A stretch of 64,000 bases of DNA. Source: Chlorops oryzae. Taxonomy: Eukaryota; Arthropoda; Insecta; Diptera; Chloropidae. The stretch covers positions 116,454,246 to 116,518,245 of the forward strand of contig CM035806.1 in assembly GCA_020466095.1 (NCBI GenBank), given 5' to 3'. The notes under the pieces were generated by a model, which was given only the letters and a program-made list of their open reading frames with translations, did not search any database and was not told where the DNA came from. Shown piece by piece: positions 10,535 through 21,645 of the stretch. The first letter of the stretch is position 1, and the number at the start of each line of letters is the position of its first letter. The translations under genes and the position numbers were made by a program.

Positions 10535-12915
10535 AAATAATACTTAAAGACGAAGTACCCGTGTATCAAGCGCCGAGGAGAATTTCCTATGCTGACCAGA
10601 AGTTCGTAGAGAAGCAAGTGTCGGAATGGCTACGTGTCAAAGAAAGATGGGTCCAAGAGACTTTGCTGCGACTACCGGAAGCTGAATGAGAAGATTTTCA
10701 AAGATCATTTCCCAATGGCATTGATGGACGACATACTGGAGCAATTGCACAGCGCTCAAGTGTTTTCGACATTGGACTTAAAGAACGGATTTTTCCATGT
10801 TCCCGTGGAGCCCGAGTCGAGAAAGTATACGGCGTTTTCAACACACAACGGACAATACGAATTTCGATATACACCGTTTGGTATATCGAATTCACCTGCG
10901 GTATTTTTGAGATTCATCACGTCAGTCTTGAGAAAATTGATTCAGGAGGGAATCATCGTAGTTTACATGGATGACCTCATAATTCCCACCAAGGATGAAG
11001 AGGAAGGCCTAGAGAAGTTGAGAATGGTACTCGAGACAGCATCGGCAGCTGGTCTATAGATAAAGTGGCAAAAGTGTCAATGGTTGCAGCTAAGAGTCGA
11101 ATTTTTGGGCTACGTAGTGGAAAACCAGTCCATACGTCCATCGGATGAGAAGACCAGAGCACTAAGGGATTTCCCGGTCCCGTGCGACAAAAAATATGTC
11201 CAAAGATTTCTGGGACTTACTTCCTATTTCCGACGTTTTATCGATGGCTATGCAATATTGTCAAAACCGTTGTCAGACATGCTGCGGAAAGACATTCCGT
11301 TCACAATACAAGAAGAGCAACTGTCAGCGTTTTTGTTACTGAGAAAATCACTTGAGATGGCACCAGTACTTAAACTATTCAACCCGAGAGCATGGAGCAA
11401 AGTTCATTGTGACGCAAGTATGTACGGATATGGGGCTGTTCTATTCCAGAGGGACTCAGAAGACCAACAGTTACATCCTGTACAATACATGAGCCGTAAA
11501 ACGAAACCACCCGAGGAAAACTATCATTACTTTAAACTAGAAGTTCTGGCCGTCATAGAAGCGCTCAAAAAATGGAGGGTGTATCTTCTTGGGCATAAAT
11601 TCAAGATCGTTACCGATTGCAACGCGTTTACCATGACCATGAAAAAAAGGGACATTCCACTAAGAGTGTCGAGATGGGCGATGTTTCTGCAAGAGTTTGA
11701 ATACGAGATAGAGCATCGCCCTGGAACAAAGATGAAACATGTGGATGCGTTGAGCCGAGTTTATTGCATGCTCTTGGAGGATTCATTGCTTCATCGACTG
11801 AGAGAAGCGCAGATGGAGGATGAGTGGGTAAGGGCCATGAAACGAATATTGGAGAAGGAAGAGTACGAGTATTTTTACATCAAGCAATGAGTGCTGCATA
11901 AAGACCCCACCAAGGAAGTGATTGTTGTACCTTGCTTGATGGAGGAAGAAATCATCCGAATAGCTCACCGACAAGGCTATGTTTCGATTAAGAAGACGCA
12001 AGATCTTGTGGAGAAATCATTTTTTATTCCGAGACTGAATTCCAAAATTCCGAAGATTGTGAGAAGCTGTGTTGAATGCATCGTGGTCGAGAACAAGACT
12101 GGCAAAAGGGAGGGACTGTTGGACCCGATCGACAAGGAAGAGAGGCCACTAAGCACCTTTAACGTTGTCCACGTGGGCCCGATGGAATCTACGAAGAAAG
12201 CGTATAAATATATTTTTGTAGTGGTGGACGCATTCTCGAAATTTGTGTGGCTTTACCCGACAAAAAAAACAGCGGCAGATGCCGTTATCGACAGGCTTGA
12301 AAAGCAATCCGCCATATTCGGGAACCCACGATGAATAATCTCGGACCGTGGAGCAGCGTTCACGTCTAATGCGATCAAGGAGCACTGTGAGAGAGAGAGA
12401 GTATTTACCATTTGTTGATTGCAACTGGAGTAGCGCGCGGAAATGGACAGGTTGAGCGAATGCACAAAATTGTCGTTCCAATGTTGTGCAAATTCTGTAA
12501 AAACAATACAGCGAATTGGTATAAGCACGTGAACAAAGTTCAACAAATAATTAATAATACACCCCCACGAAGTACCAGAGTATCACCATTTAAGATACTT
12601 ATAGGACTGGATATTCGTTTCAGACCAGACTCAGACATTCGGGAACATCTACAGGAGGCAATTTGGGAAGAATTCGACGCGGAGCGAGAAAACACAAGAC
12701 GAGAGGTTAAGTCGAATTTGTCGCGGACAGCACTTAAACTGAAACCAAAGTATCTGGGACCGTACAAGGTGAAGGCCATAAGGTATCACGATCGGTATGA
12801 AGTAGAGAAGATTGGTGATCACGAAGGTCCAAATAAGACGAGTACCGTCGCTGAATATATGAAGCCGTGGAATCTATCATTCGGGTCGAATGAAGCGCAG
12901 GATGGCCGAATGTAG
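10531..12915 (+). pseudogene. Ty3/gypsy Pol (RT, RNase H, integrase), inactivated
   Basis: Starts with an ATG overlapping the TGA of the gag frame (VPVYQAPRRISYADQKFVEKQ). A short deletion and frameshift near 10628 remove the residues before SKKDGSKRLCCDYRKLN. RT continues (FSTLDLKNGFFHVPV) with YMDD near 10965. In-frame stops are TAG 11057-11059, TGA 11888-11890 and TGA 12332-12334. RNase H (VHCDASMYGYGAVLF near 11402; EHRPGTKMKHVDALSR near 11713) is followed by the integrase zinc finger and core (FVVVDAFSKFVWLYP near 12217; IISDRGAAF after the third stop). A frameshift near 12400 leads to the GNGQVER segment and C-terminal domain, ending at TAG 12913-12915. Same element as the SAP-Gag reading frame. 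At least five lesions make it inactive. Confidence 0.92.
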
Positions 12916-13709
12916 GATCGGACCTACCGACGAACGACAAACGAACACGCAATAGACAGATTGACGCACAACAAGTACTTGTGAAGTATATTTTTGTTAG
13001 AAAGGCATTCCGTAAGAAGACGTACAGCGAAGCGGTCACTAAACCGCATAATATGTTAAACCGTTAAGAGGCTCAAAAAATTTTAGAACAAAAATAACCA
13101 AAAACCACATATTATGGTCAATAATCTTTCAAAGGAACTAGTGTTTTACCAAAGACCTTATAACTACCACGATGTCTAACGCGCGTACAAACGAATGGCA
13201 CAAAGCGAATCAAATTTTGAAAACTATGAAGCAAGTTAGCGAGAGCGAAAAAAGTTTTTGCTCTCTTATTGTCTCTCAAAAAAGCGGTTCGTTTTGCCTT
13301 CGTTTTTAAATTTTTGTTTTTTTGTTTTGTGCACTCACATTGATGCAAGGCTGAGAGCTCGAATATTTTGAACATCTCTATAATTTAGAGACAATAAGAG
13401 AGCAAGAATATCCTAGTCGGCAATTCGTTCATTCGTGAGTTCATTGATGACATAAGTCAAAAATTAAATCTCAAACAAATTTATGAGTCGTAAAAAACGG
13501 ATTTGGCGATAGCGGGACGGAAACTAAACGAAAATAGTACCTCACATTTGCTAGAACATGGCAATGTTAATTTTCAGCAACGAATTCCTCGGAATTCCAT
13601 TGCGAAAATTCAAATCGCTCAACCTAACATTTTCCGACTGGCATACTTTCTCCCTTCCTACTTGCATGAATGTTTGTGCACACAAAACATATCAATTAGA
13701 AAATCGAAG
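12916..13709. other. Non-coding stretch after the gypsy element, with two inverted-repeat pairs
   Basis: No coding region is supported. GCTCTCTTATTGTCTCT near 13259 and its inverted copy near 13385 form a 17-bp pair. CTTATAACTACCACGATGTC (about 13158-13183) has an inverted copy, with a few changes, at about 14207-14234, on the far side of the hAT MITE. The larger pair may be the ends of an element of about 1.1 kb, but no target duplication could be seen. The 3' LTR of the gypsy element should lie here but was not recognised. Confidence 0.45.
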
Positions 13710-13981
13710 CAGTGCCGTGGCAATTCTGTTTTGCGTGGGGGAAAAAATTTTTTTTTCAATTTGCGTGGGGGAAAAAGTTTTTTTTTCAATTTGCGTGGGG
13801 GGTAAAAAATTATTTTTTCAATTTTAACGTCTATTTTAATTAAAACCACATTACATGCACGCTTTTAATGCATGTTTTTTCGATTGTCATTTATTTTTCC
13901 TCCTTTGTTAATTTTTTTCATGGGCAAAAGCAAAAATGCGTGGGGGAAATCCCCTCTTCCCCTATGGTTGCTACGGCACTG
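13710..13981. mobile_element. 272-bp hAT-like MITE with 8-bp target duplication
   Basis: The left end CAGTGCCGTGGCAA matches the right end CAGTGCCGTAGCAA in reverse complement. Perfect 8-bp copies of AATCGAAG flank it (13702-13709 and 13982-13989), the hallmark of hAT insertions. Inside, a unit of about 31 bp beginning TTGCGTGGGGGAAAAA is repeated three times (13732-13825). No protein is encoded. Confidence 0.92.
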
Positions 13982-14262
13982 AATCGAAGACAAATTAATA
14001 CGAAGTTTTTTGAGAGACAAAACGATTTCTCATTTTACATCCTCAGCGTTCGACATGCTTTACCCGCTCCTCAGCATAAGCGACCGCTCGTCCAGAAAGA
14101 AGGCATTCGACTAACAACAGCCGAGAGAAAATTTTGCTTTGCTGTAGAAGGCAGGTACCAGCCTCTGGTGCCATAGCGCTTATTTCGTATGAACATTTTT
14201 TTGCACTGCGTTAGACATCTTGGTAGTTATAAGGTCAAAGAGCTTCGATATAAGAAGAGATT

Positions 14263-14362
14263 NNNNNNNNNNNNNNNNNNNNNNNNNNNNNNNNNNNNNN
14301 NNNNNNNNNNNNNNNNNNNNNNNNNNNNNNNNNNNNNNNNNNNNNNNNNNNNNNNNNNNNNN
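14263..14362. other. assembly gap (100 N)
   Basis: Exactly 100 N, a conventional placeholder for a gap of unknown length. It probably hides part of the 5' LTR of the gypsy element that begins just downstream. Confidence 0.99.
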
Positions 14363-14558
14363 CGAAAGCAATACCTTTTTTTTCAATGTCAATAGGGTGA
14401 ATTAATACCTCCACTGCTGCATACAAAATTTTGATTTTGTAACGACAGTCGTTCGTGCAAAGAAGCAACACCCACCCCAGCCCAAGAAGCTAGCCGAAAC
14501 AGTTATGCAGCCAGGCTTCCACAGCACGAGCCACACTGGCAGACGTACGTTACAGAAA

Positions 14559-14579
14559 ATGGCGCCCAACGTAGTGGGG
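14559..14579 (+). promoter_or_regulatory. primer-binding site, tRNA-Lys type, of the downstream gypsy element
   Basis: TGGCGCCCAACGT at 14559-14571 followed by AGTGGGG matches the complement of the 3' end of insect tRNA-Lys (recalled), except for a 3-base insertion in the middle. Sequence just left ends in TTACAGAAAA, so the 5' LTR likely ends near 14553. The leader to gag is about 680 nt, long but acceptable. Confidence 0.7.
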
Positions 14580-15258
14580 CATACTCGGGAAACGGTCCAT
14601 GCACAGAAATTCCATTTTAAATTGAATATTCCTATCTCAACAAGATAACGTGGATTTTGTCTCTTTGAGTACTGCTCTTGCTTTTGTGAACTTTTTCTTT
14701 GTAAAAGTAGATTAAATAGATTGGGTTAACCTGACCTCGTTGGATTCTTATCTTGGAAATTTTCAGGATTGACCACGAGAAGTAGTAAATCCCTTTGTCG
14801 AAATATACGATATTCGAGCAAATAACTGTAGTAGAGAGAATTTATAGGAATACAGAATTGGAAATATTAGCTGGTGTCTGTCCGATAAAATAGTTTTCTG
14901 CTACAAACTCTTTACCTTTCGAATAAAGGATTGATCGTTAGAGATTTCTAGTTTTGGTTTAAATTGAAACTAACTCACGTTCTTAAATCCAAGAGAAAGA
15001 AATTTTTTTTGTTTATTACCCAACGATCGTAATTTTCTGCTAATTGAACTTTGCAGATCACCAGGTTGTATTCTACCGTAAGACTTCACAAGGGAAAATA
15101 AAAAAAAAAAAAAAACTTATTTACAGAAATTATATATTATATATACATCTTATAAAGATAAATACCTGCATTTTTCAGTTCGGTCGGTTTCGTATCCATC
15201 TTGATAGTTGTGTCGAGGATAGAAGTTCGATCCTTAGTATTCTTACAACTGAGTTTGC

Positions 15259-16851
15259 TTGCACACTATGGCTACTGCCACAGGTGATAACGCTCAGATC
15301 CCTTCAGTCAGCGATTCTTTTTGTTCAATTTGTAAGGAGGCTATTAGGGATATAAGAACAAGTACGTTGACTCCTTGCACCCATTCATTTCATTTTGACT
15401 GCATTCGTCCGTGGGTAGAATCGAATCCAACTTGTCCAGTGTGTAGGAACCCATGTTTCCTTACCGATCTGACTAGGAGCCAAGAATTTTCGTCAAGTCC
15501 TCCTACGAATATCACGGGTGAGGAACCGCACCGACCCGTTACTAGATTATACGCCCAAAATCAAGTAAATCATAGAACCAATGGTCAGGAGCGTAGTCCA
15601 AGAGTTTGGCCGCGTAATTCACGAAGAAATGTACACCAGCCAAACCAATCCCAAAGTGGAATAATGAATGAACAAATGATTCAAAACATGATTTCGTGCT
15701 CGATCGAAGCATTTAGAGGGGAAATTGTCCAAACTATTGCATCCGAGTTCCATAATGCCGTCACGACCCTTAACCTAAACATGAATCCAGGGCGACGACC
15801 TAACCAACGCATGTCGCTTGACTCAGTGATCAATTGGTCACCAGATAGTCCCATTGTTAGGGTAAATGACACTCCACAGCGTCCGAGTAATCATCAAGAT
15901 AGGCATCCGTCCGATCAACAAAGAAATTTTCAGCTCCCATCGGCAAGCACGCAGTCCACTCGTCCTGGAGAGCATCCAGCCCCGCGTAGATTTTCTGGTT
16001 TGGGAACAGAACCACTTTCGCATGAGCGTGTTCTTAACATAATGAGGAATTGGAACGTAAAGTTTACGGGAACCAGGGACAAAATAGCGATTGACGATTT
16101 TATCTATCGGGTAGAATCTTTGACGGTGAACACCTTGTCTGGTAATTCCGAGCTGTTGTGCCATAATATTCACGCGCTACTGGAAGACAAGGCAACAACT
16201 TGGTTTTGGCGATATCATCGCACTATACCAAGTCTTCATTGGGCTCAACTCCGAGAGGCCATGAAACGCCAATTCAGTACGGGAGTTGCCGACACGGATA
16301 TCAAGGACGACATTTCAAACCGAAAGCAAAAGTCGACCGAATCCTTTGACGATTTTTATGATTCAATTCTTTCTTTAGGGGACAGATTGAGCACCCCGAT
16401 GTCCGAATCGAAATTGTGTGGAGCAATAATGAAAAATCTACGTCCCGAAATCAGACATGAACTCTTGCATTTAAATATTCTGGATAATAACACACTTCGT
16501 AGAAAGGTACATAAACATGAAAAGTTTATGAGAGACACCTACTCCCCGCGTGCCCCTCCCAAAAGGCAAATAAGTGAGATATCCAATGAAAGTAGTCTAG
16601 CTGAACAAGCTACAGAACCGAGTCAGGAGTTATGTGCATTAGGGAAAGTACTTAAATGTTGGAATTGTGACGAAAATGGTCACAGTTACAAAGAGTGTAC
16701 GGCTCCCCGAAATATTTTTTGCTACGGCTGTGGCGCGAAAAATGTCTATAAACCCAATTGTGCTAGATGCCTGTCAAAGCAGGAAAACATCCACCAGGAT
16801 GCCCGCAAATCCTTCAGCGGACATCCGCTACCCAGCCAACCTCGGACATAG
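15259..16851 (+). CDS. Ty3/gypsy Gag with N-terminal RING-H2 finger
   Basis: An open frame of 530 codons; ATG 15259 and ATG 15268 are both possible starts. Residues 22-62 make a complete RING-H2 finger: C22/C25, C40/H42, H45/C48 and C59/C62. RING-H2 fingers usually recruit E2 ubiquitin-conjugating enzymes, so an E3 role is possible but untested. After a low-complexity linker, a capsid domain spans about residues 255-430 (FTGTRDKIAIDDFIYRVESL; WFWRYHRTIP). Nucleocapsid follows: a canonical knuckle CWNCDENGHSYKEC and a second, CYGCGAKNVYKPNC, in which the expected His is Val. The frame overlaps pol by 85 nt. No stop or frameshift is seen within Gag, which contrasts with the damaged pol. The RING extension is not something I recall as usual for this superfamily. 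Confidence 0.85.
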   Translation: MHTMATATGDNAQIPSVSDSFCSICKEAIRDIRTSTLTPCTHSFHFDCIRPWVESNPTCPVCRNPCFLTDLTRSQEFSSSPPTNITGEEPHRPVTRLYAQNQVNHRTNGQERSPRVWPRNSRRNVHQPNQSQSGIMNEQMIQNMISCSIEAFRGEIVQTIASEFHNAVTTLNLNMNPGRRPNQRMSLDSVINWSPDSPIVRVNDTPQRPSNHQDRHPSDQQRNFQLPSASTQSTRPGEHPAPRRFSGLGTEPLSHERVLNIMRNWNVKFTGTRDKIAIDDFIYRVESLTVNTLSGNSELLCHNIHALLEDKATTWFWRYHRTIPSLHWAQLREAMKRQFSTGVADTDIKDDISNRKQKSTESFDDFYDSILSLGDRLSTPMSESKLCGAIMKNLRPEIRHELLHLNILDNNTLRRKVHKHEKFMRDTYSPRAPPKRQISEISNESSLAEQATEPSQELCALGKVLKCWNCDENGHSYKECTAPRNIFCYGCGAKNVYKPNCARCLSKQENIHQDARKSFSGHPLPSQPRT

Positions 16852-19800
16852 ATGATTCAAGCGGTGTGAAACTTGTACATCCACTGCAAAGACCACTACA
16901 CGTGCGATTAGAAGAATATTGTAAGCTAAGAAATAAATTATTTCAAGAAACTGAGGAACCGAAACGATCCATCAGATCTCGGAATAGACTTAAGACCTTT
17001 TGGAAAAGAATTAAGCAATTAGGTAAAATACGTATTTCAAGTATTGTTCGTAATGAAATCGATAAAAGGCCGCACACCTATATAGAGATGTGGGGGAAAA
17101 AGTATTTAGCTCTGCTCGACAGTCGTGCGACTACAAGTGTCATTGGAGGAAGCTTGGCAGCGACAATATCCAGCAGTTCTCCTTTTAAAAAACTGATCGG
17201 AACTGTCAAAACTGCAGATGGCCAAAAACAAAGAGTTCACGGCTCTGCCTCAATGCAAATATCTTTTAATAACCAAACTAAGATGTTTTCTTTTCTAGTA
17301 GTTCCCACTATTAAGGAGGAGGTTATTTGTGGAATGGACTTCTTCGATAATTTTGGGATAGAAGTTAGCCTTAGTCCATATGTGAGCACGATAGAAATAG
17401 ACAAACAGGATAGCCCTGATAAAATGGTTCTTTGTCCGTCCGACCGTCTGAAATTGGAAGCTGCTATAGCTGCATTTCCGTCATTTGAAAGGGAAGGTTT
17501 AGGATGCACGTCACTTTTAGAGCACCAGATCGATACTGGCACTTCGCCTCCAATCAAGCAAAGATTTTATCCCATATCGCCTGCTATGGAACAACGCCTG
17601 TGTAAAGAAATTGATCGCATGCTGGAGTTAGGTGTAATAGAAGAAGCGGATAATTCGGCATGGTCCTCACCTGTAGTATTGGTCGCGAAACCGGGAAAAG
17701 ATCGAGTGTGTCTAGATTCAAGGAAGTTAAATGCTGTCACGAGCAAGGATGCATATCCTATCCCAAACATAGACGGGTTGATAGCAAGGCTACCACCAGT
17801 TCATTTCATATCAAAAATTGATCTAAAAGACGCCTTTTGGCAAGTCCCATTGGAAAAAGAGTCGAGACCGAAAACCGCATTTACGTTACCGAACCGTCCA
17901 TTATATCAGTACACACGCATGCCATTTGGCCTCTGCAACGCGCCTCAGACTATATGTCGTCTGATGGATAGGGTAATACCGTATAATCTGAAGTCCCATG
18001 TGTTTGTCTATCTTGACGATTTGCTTGTAGTCTCCACTAATCTCGATGAGCACGTAAGCCAACTGTTAGAAGTCGCGGCCAAGCTACGAAGCGCTGGTCT
18101 TACTATAAACGTCACGAAAAGCCAATTCGGTTTAAGCCACATTAAATATTTAGGTTTTGTCGTTGGTCAGGGTACTTTACAAGTTGACGATGATAAGGTG
18201 AAGGCCATTTCCGAAATTCCCATTCCAAAAACTATACGCCAGCTGAGAAGATTTCTAGGAATGACCGGGTGGTATAGGCGCTTTGTGAATGACTATGCAA
18301 CTGTTACCTGTTCGTTAACTGAATTACTGAAGAAAAAGAAGACATTTGAGTGGAACCTAGATGCGCAGAGTGCCTTTGACAAACTTAAGTCCTTACTTTC
18401 TACCGCACCTTTTTTAATACATCCCGATTATAATAAGGAGTTCATAGTGCAATGCGATGCTAGCCTGAGTGGTATAGGCGGACTTCTTGCGCAAGTCGAT
18501 ATAGATGGAGTTGAGCTACCGATTGCTTATATGTCGCACAAACTGAATAAGGCCCAACGCAATTATACTGTGACTGAGCTCGAATGCTTGGCAGTAGTTC
18601 TTTCAATACAGAAATTCAGACCATATATAGAAGGCCAAACTTTTAAAGTCGTAACCGATCACGCCAGGCTGAAGTGGCTGATGTCACAGAAGGACCTAAA
18701 TGGTAGACTGGCAAGGTGGGCGCTTAAGCTGCAAGGATTTAGTTTTAGCATTGAACACCGTAAAGGTACTGAAAATGTGGTGGCTGATGCTTTATCACGT
18801 GCTTTTGAGAGCGAAGAAGTAGTTGAATCTGTTGAAATAGAACGACTGCCGGCAATCGACTTAGATTCGGACTTATTTGAAAGTGAGGACTACAAAAATC
18901 TTAAGAGCAAGTTGCAGGAAACGAGCCTTCCAGATTTCAAAGTCGTAGGGAAATATTTATATAAACGAACAAATTTTACCCAAGGGTTAACAGATGAATC
19001 AGAGGATTGGAAGCTGGTTGTTCCACGATAACTACGCGAAGAGGTTATTTATGCATCGCATAATACGCCAGTTGCAGCCCATGTAGGCATTGCCAAAACG
19101 GTGGGGTTGGTGAGGAGATTCTTCTATTGGCCTGGTCTCGTAATAGATGTTAAAACGTATATCGGTAGATGTGACATGTGTAAGACTTCCAAAGCACCAA
19201 CACATACCTTACGACCACCTATGGGGACGATAGTAGCTACGGAACGACCATTCCAAAAACTTTTTGTTGACCTCATAGGACCTTTTCCACGAACTAGGAA
19301 AGGCAATATTGGAATTCTGATTGTACTAGACCACTTCTCAAAATTTACGTTTTTAAAGCCTCTCCGGAGATTTCTAACAAAACCTATCATAGAATATTTG
19401 GAGAACGAAATTTTTAATTGTTTTGGCGTTCCAGAAACACTTGTTTCTGATAATGGCAGCCAGTTCAAATGCAAAGACTTTACGAATTTCTTGAAAAATT
19501 TTGGAATTAATCACGTATGCACAGCCGTCTATTCACCTCAATCGAATGCTTCCGAGAGAGTGAATAGAAGTATCAACGAGGCCTTAAGGTCTTTCGTGAG
19601 AACAGATCATAGAGACTGGGATTTGTATCTTAGTGCCATTAATACGGCTTTGAGAGTAACTGTCCACCAAAGTATTGGCCAAACTCCGTATAAGATTGTC
19701 TTTGGGCAGACAATGATAACACATGGTCAGGATTACGTACTGCTTAAACAATTAGAATCGCTAACTGAAGGAGTAGAAGGGCTATCGAGATCAGACAAAA

Positions 19801-20008
19801 TGAGTTTAATTCGTGAAAACGTGCAGACTGCTATTAAGTCGGCGTACGAACGAAGCAAAGTAGCATACAATTTGAGAGCGAGGCCAAGAAAAATATGCAT
19901 CGGTCAAGAAGTAGTCCGCAGGAACTTTGTACAGAGCAATAAGGCAAAAGCCATTTCGGCAAAGTTGGCTCCATCAGGCATCAGATCTATCGGCGAACCA
20001 TCTTGAAT
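16767..20008 (+). pseudogene. Ty3/gypsy Pol (protease, RT, RNase H, integrase), inactivated
   Basis: Reached from gag by a -1 shift. The protease motif near 17116 reads LLDSRA where the family has Asp-Ser/Thr-Gly-Ala, so the catalytic Gly is Arg. RT follows (YPISPAMEQRLCKEIDRML; SSPVVLVAKPGKDRVCLDSRKLN) with YLDDLLVV near 18010. RNase H (QCDASLSGIGGLLAQ near 18450; EHRKGTENVVADALSR near 18750) ends at an in-frame TAA, 19029-19031. The same frame then encodes the integrase zinc finger (CDMCKTSKAP), the core (VDLIGPFPRTRKGNIGILIV near 19270; ETLVSDNGSQF near 19435) and SPQSNASERVNRSI near 19530. The C-terminus diverges after AKLAP (about 19970), suggesting a deletion or frameshift. Protease mutation plus nonsense codon imply it is dead. 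Confidence 0.93.
16782..16788 (+). other. candidate -1 frameshift heptamer between gag and pol
   Basis: In the gag frame the codons read CA(G GAA AAC), giving the heptamer GGAAAAC inside the 85-nt overlap (16767-16851). A -1 slip here moves ribosomes from the gag frame to the pol frame, which opens right after TAG 16764-16766. GGA-type slippery heptamers exist in some retroviruses. No downstream structure was checked. Confidence 0.4.
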
Positions 20009-21645
20009 TGTACCTGTGGTGTAAGATGACAAGAAAAAAAAAAATATATATATAATTAAAGTAAAAAAAAAACTTTAAACGTATTGTAGTCGCCCTCTTA
20101 AAAGTTGTCGGCAACAATCAAGCAAAAGTGTGTATGAGGCCTTAGTCGAAAAAGATCCGGTAGGAGTTTTCGTTTCGACAGCACTAGACTAGACGAAATG
20201 AAATATGATCGAAAACAAAGGAAAGCGAAAGGAGTAAGGAAAAAGAAAGATAGCCTATTCATATTTCCACGCGCAAAAAGTCGCATACTTGGCAAGCTCT
20301 TCAACTCCTAGAAGTTCTTCCTCATCTAACTTCCGAGCTGAAAAGACCTACCTGCGGGAAAAATTTAATTGCCAAGTGAAGCAAAACTCAAATTGAAAAA
20401 AAAAAAAAGAACCTGGAAAAAACTATTTCTATTGGCAAAGCACCGCTAACGCCACCAAACGTTTTGATGGAACAGGCAGTAAGCCGGTGGCTCTAAAACG
20501 AGAAAAATTTTTATCGGAAAACATCCGACGATAAGCAGGTAAAATTTCTTTTATGAATAGCAAAGTGAAATCACTTTTAGTGGCAAAACCTAATTCCCTC
20601 GGTTTTTCCATGAACAGATGTCGATTTTGGATCAAAACCAGGACAAAGATCGCAGCTCTTCCATTGGCAGCTTTGTCAATAAGCGTGGTTTCCTTCCCTC
20701 CGACGTGTGCATAACCTTCATATTCGTGCAGCGGTCGTAATATTGATCAACAGTTAGAAGAAGAAAAATTTTGAAGAAAAAAAAAAAAAACCGAACCTTA
20801 ATAGTTAATTTTTCGAAAAACGAAGGAAAACGAGAATCTAAAGTCAACTTTTTTTTTGTTCAGTGAAAGTGAACTCATTTGATTAGGAATTAGATTTTGG
20901 TGCATATAGTTGCGCTTATGATTTAAAGTGCAACTTGCGATAGTTCGTATCACGCGGTTACGAAGTGTGCATAATCCAAGCCAGGCACATTCCGCCTTAT
21001 AGCTTCGATGTGATGTAGCACATGTAGAATCCTAAGTAAAAAGTCTTTCAGTGGTCACCGCTTGATTAATGAAAAGGGAGAAGAAAATTGTTTTTCTTTT
21101 AACTAAATAAATAAAAAAAAAAAAAAAGATTATATAGTTCGATCCCGGAAGGTTTCAGTGGAGAAATGTAGCTACCCATAGTCTTTCCTTAAATTCCATT
21201 AAGACAAGGGAAAAAGAGTTAAACAAGCGGGGGCTACTGTAGCTTTCTAAGTATATTTATACGAACATATATACGCTTATGCATATTTGGTAAGTTAGGA
21301 AAAGCGAAAGCGAGAAAGAACGAACAAGGAAGAAAAGTAGAGCTTAATCTTTTAATACCATGTAGCTTCATCGCTGCTTAGTTCTCGGAAGTCACGCGCG
21401 CACCTCAACCACTTCTTCGACAACAGGCCTGCTGTCTTCGGTGGATCGCTTAACAGGTGTATGTATGTACGTGAGTAAAATGTTGATACCAATGTAAGTG
21501 TATACCTTCTCTAACTTTTTGCTTAATTTTATTCTTTTTTTTTCGCTGAACCCTTCTTGATTTCAAGACTAGCCTGCAACCCAAAGCCTGCCTTATAAAG
21601 AAAAAAAAAAAAAATTTTAAAATAAGATTTTTTTTTGAAATACAT
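20009..21645. other. 3' untranslated part of the gypsy element and flank, no gene seen
   Basis: Contains A-rich runs near 20036-20070, 20400, 20780 and 21110-21128. A purine-rich AAACAAGCGGGGGCTAC just before TGTAGCTTTC (from 21238) could be the polypurine tract and 3' LTR start of the gypsy element, but no match to sequence near the primer-binding site was visible. No coding region is supported. Confidence 0.4.

Noticed and set aside
13725..13830. CRISPR-like short repeats
   Set aside because: Three contiguous 31-bp units without spacers inside a hAT MITE; no array and a eukaryotic context.
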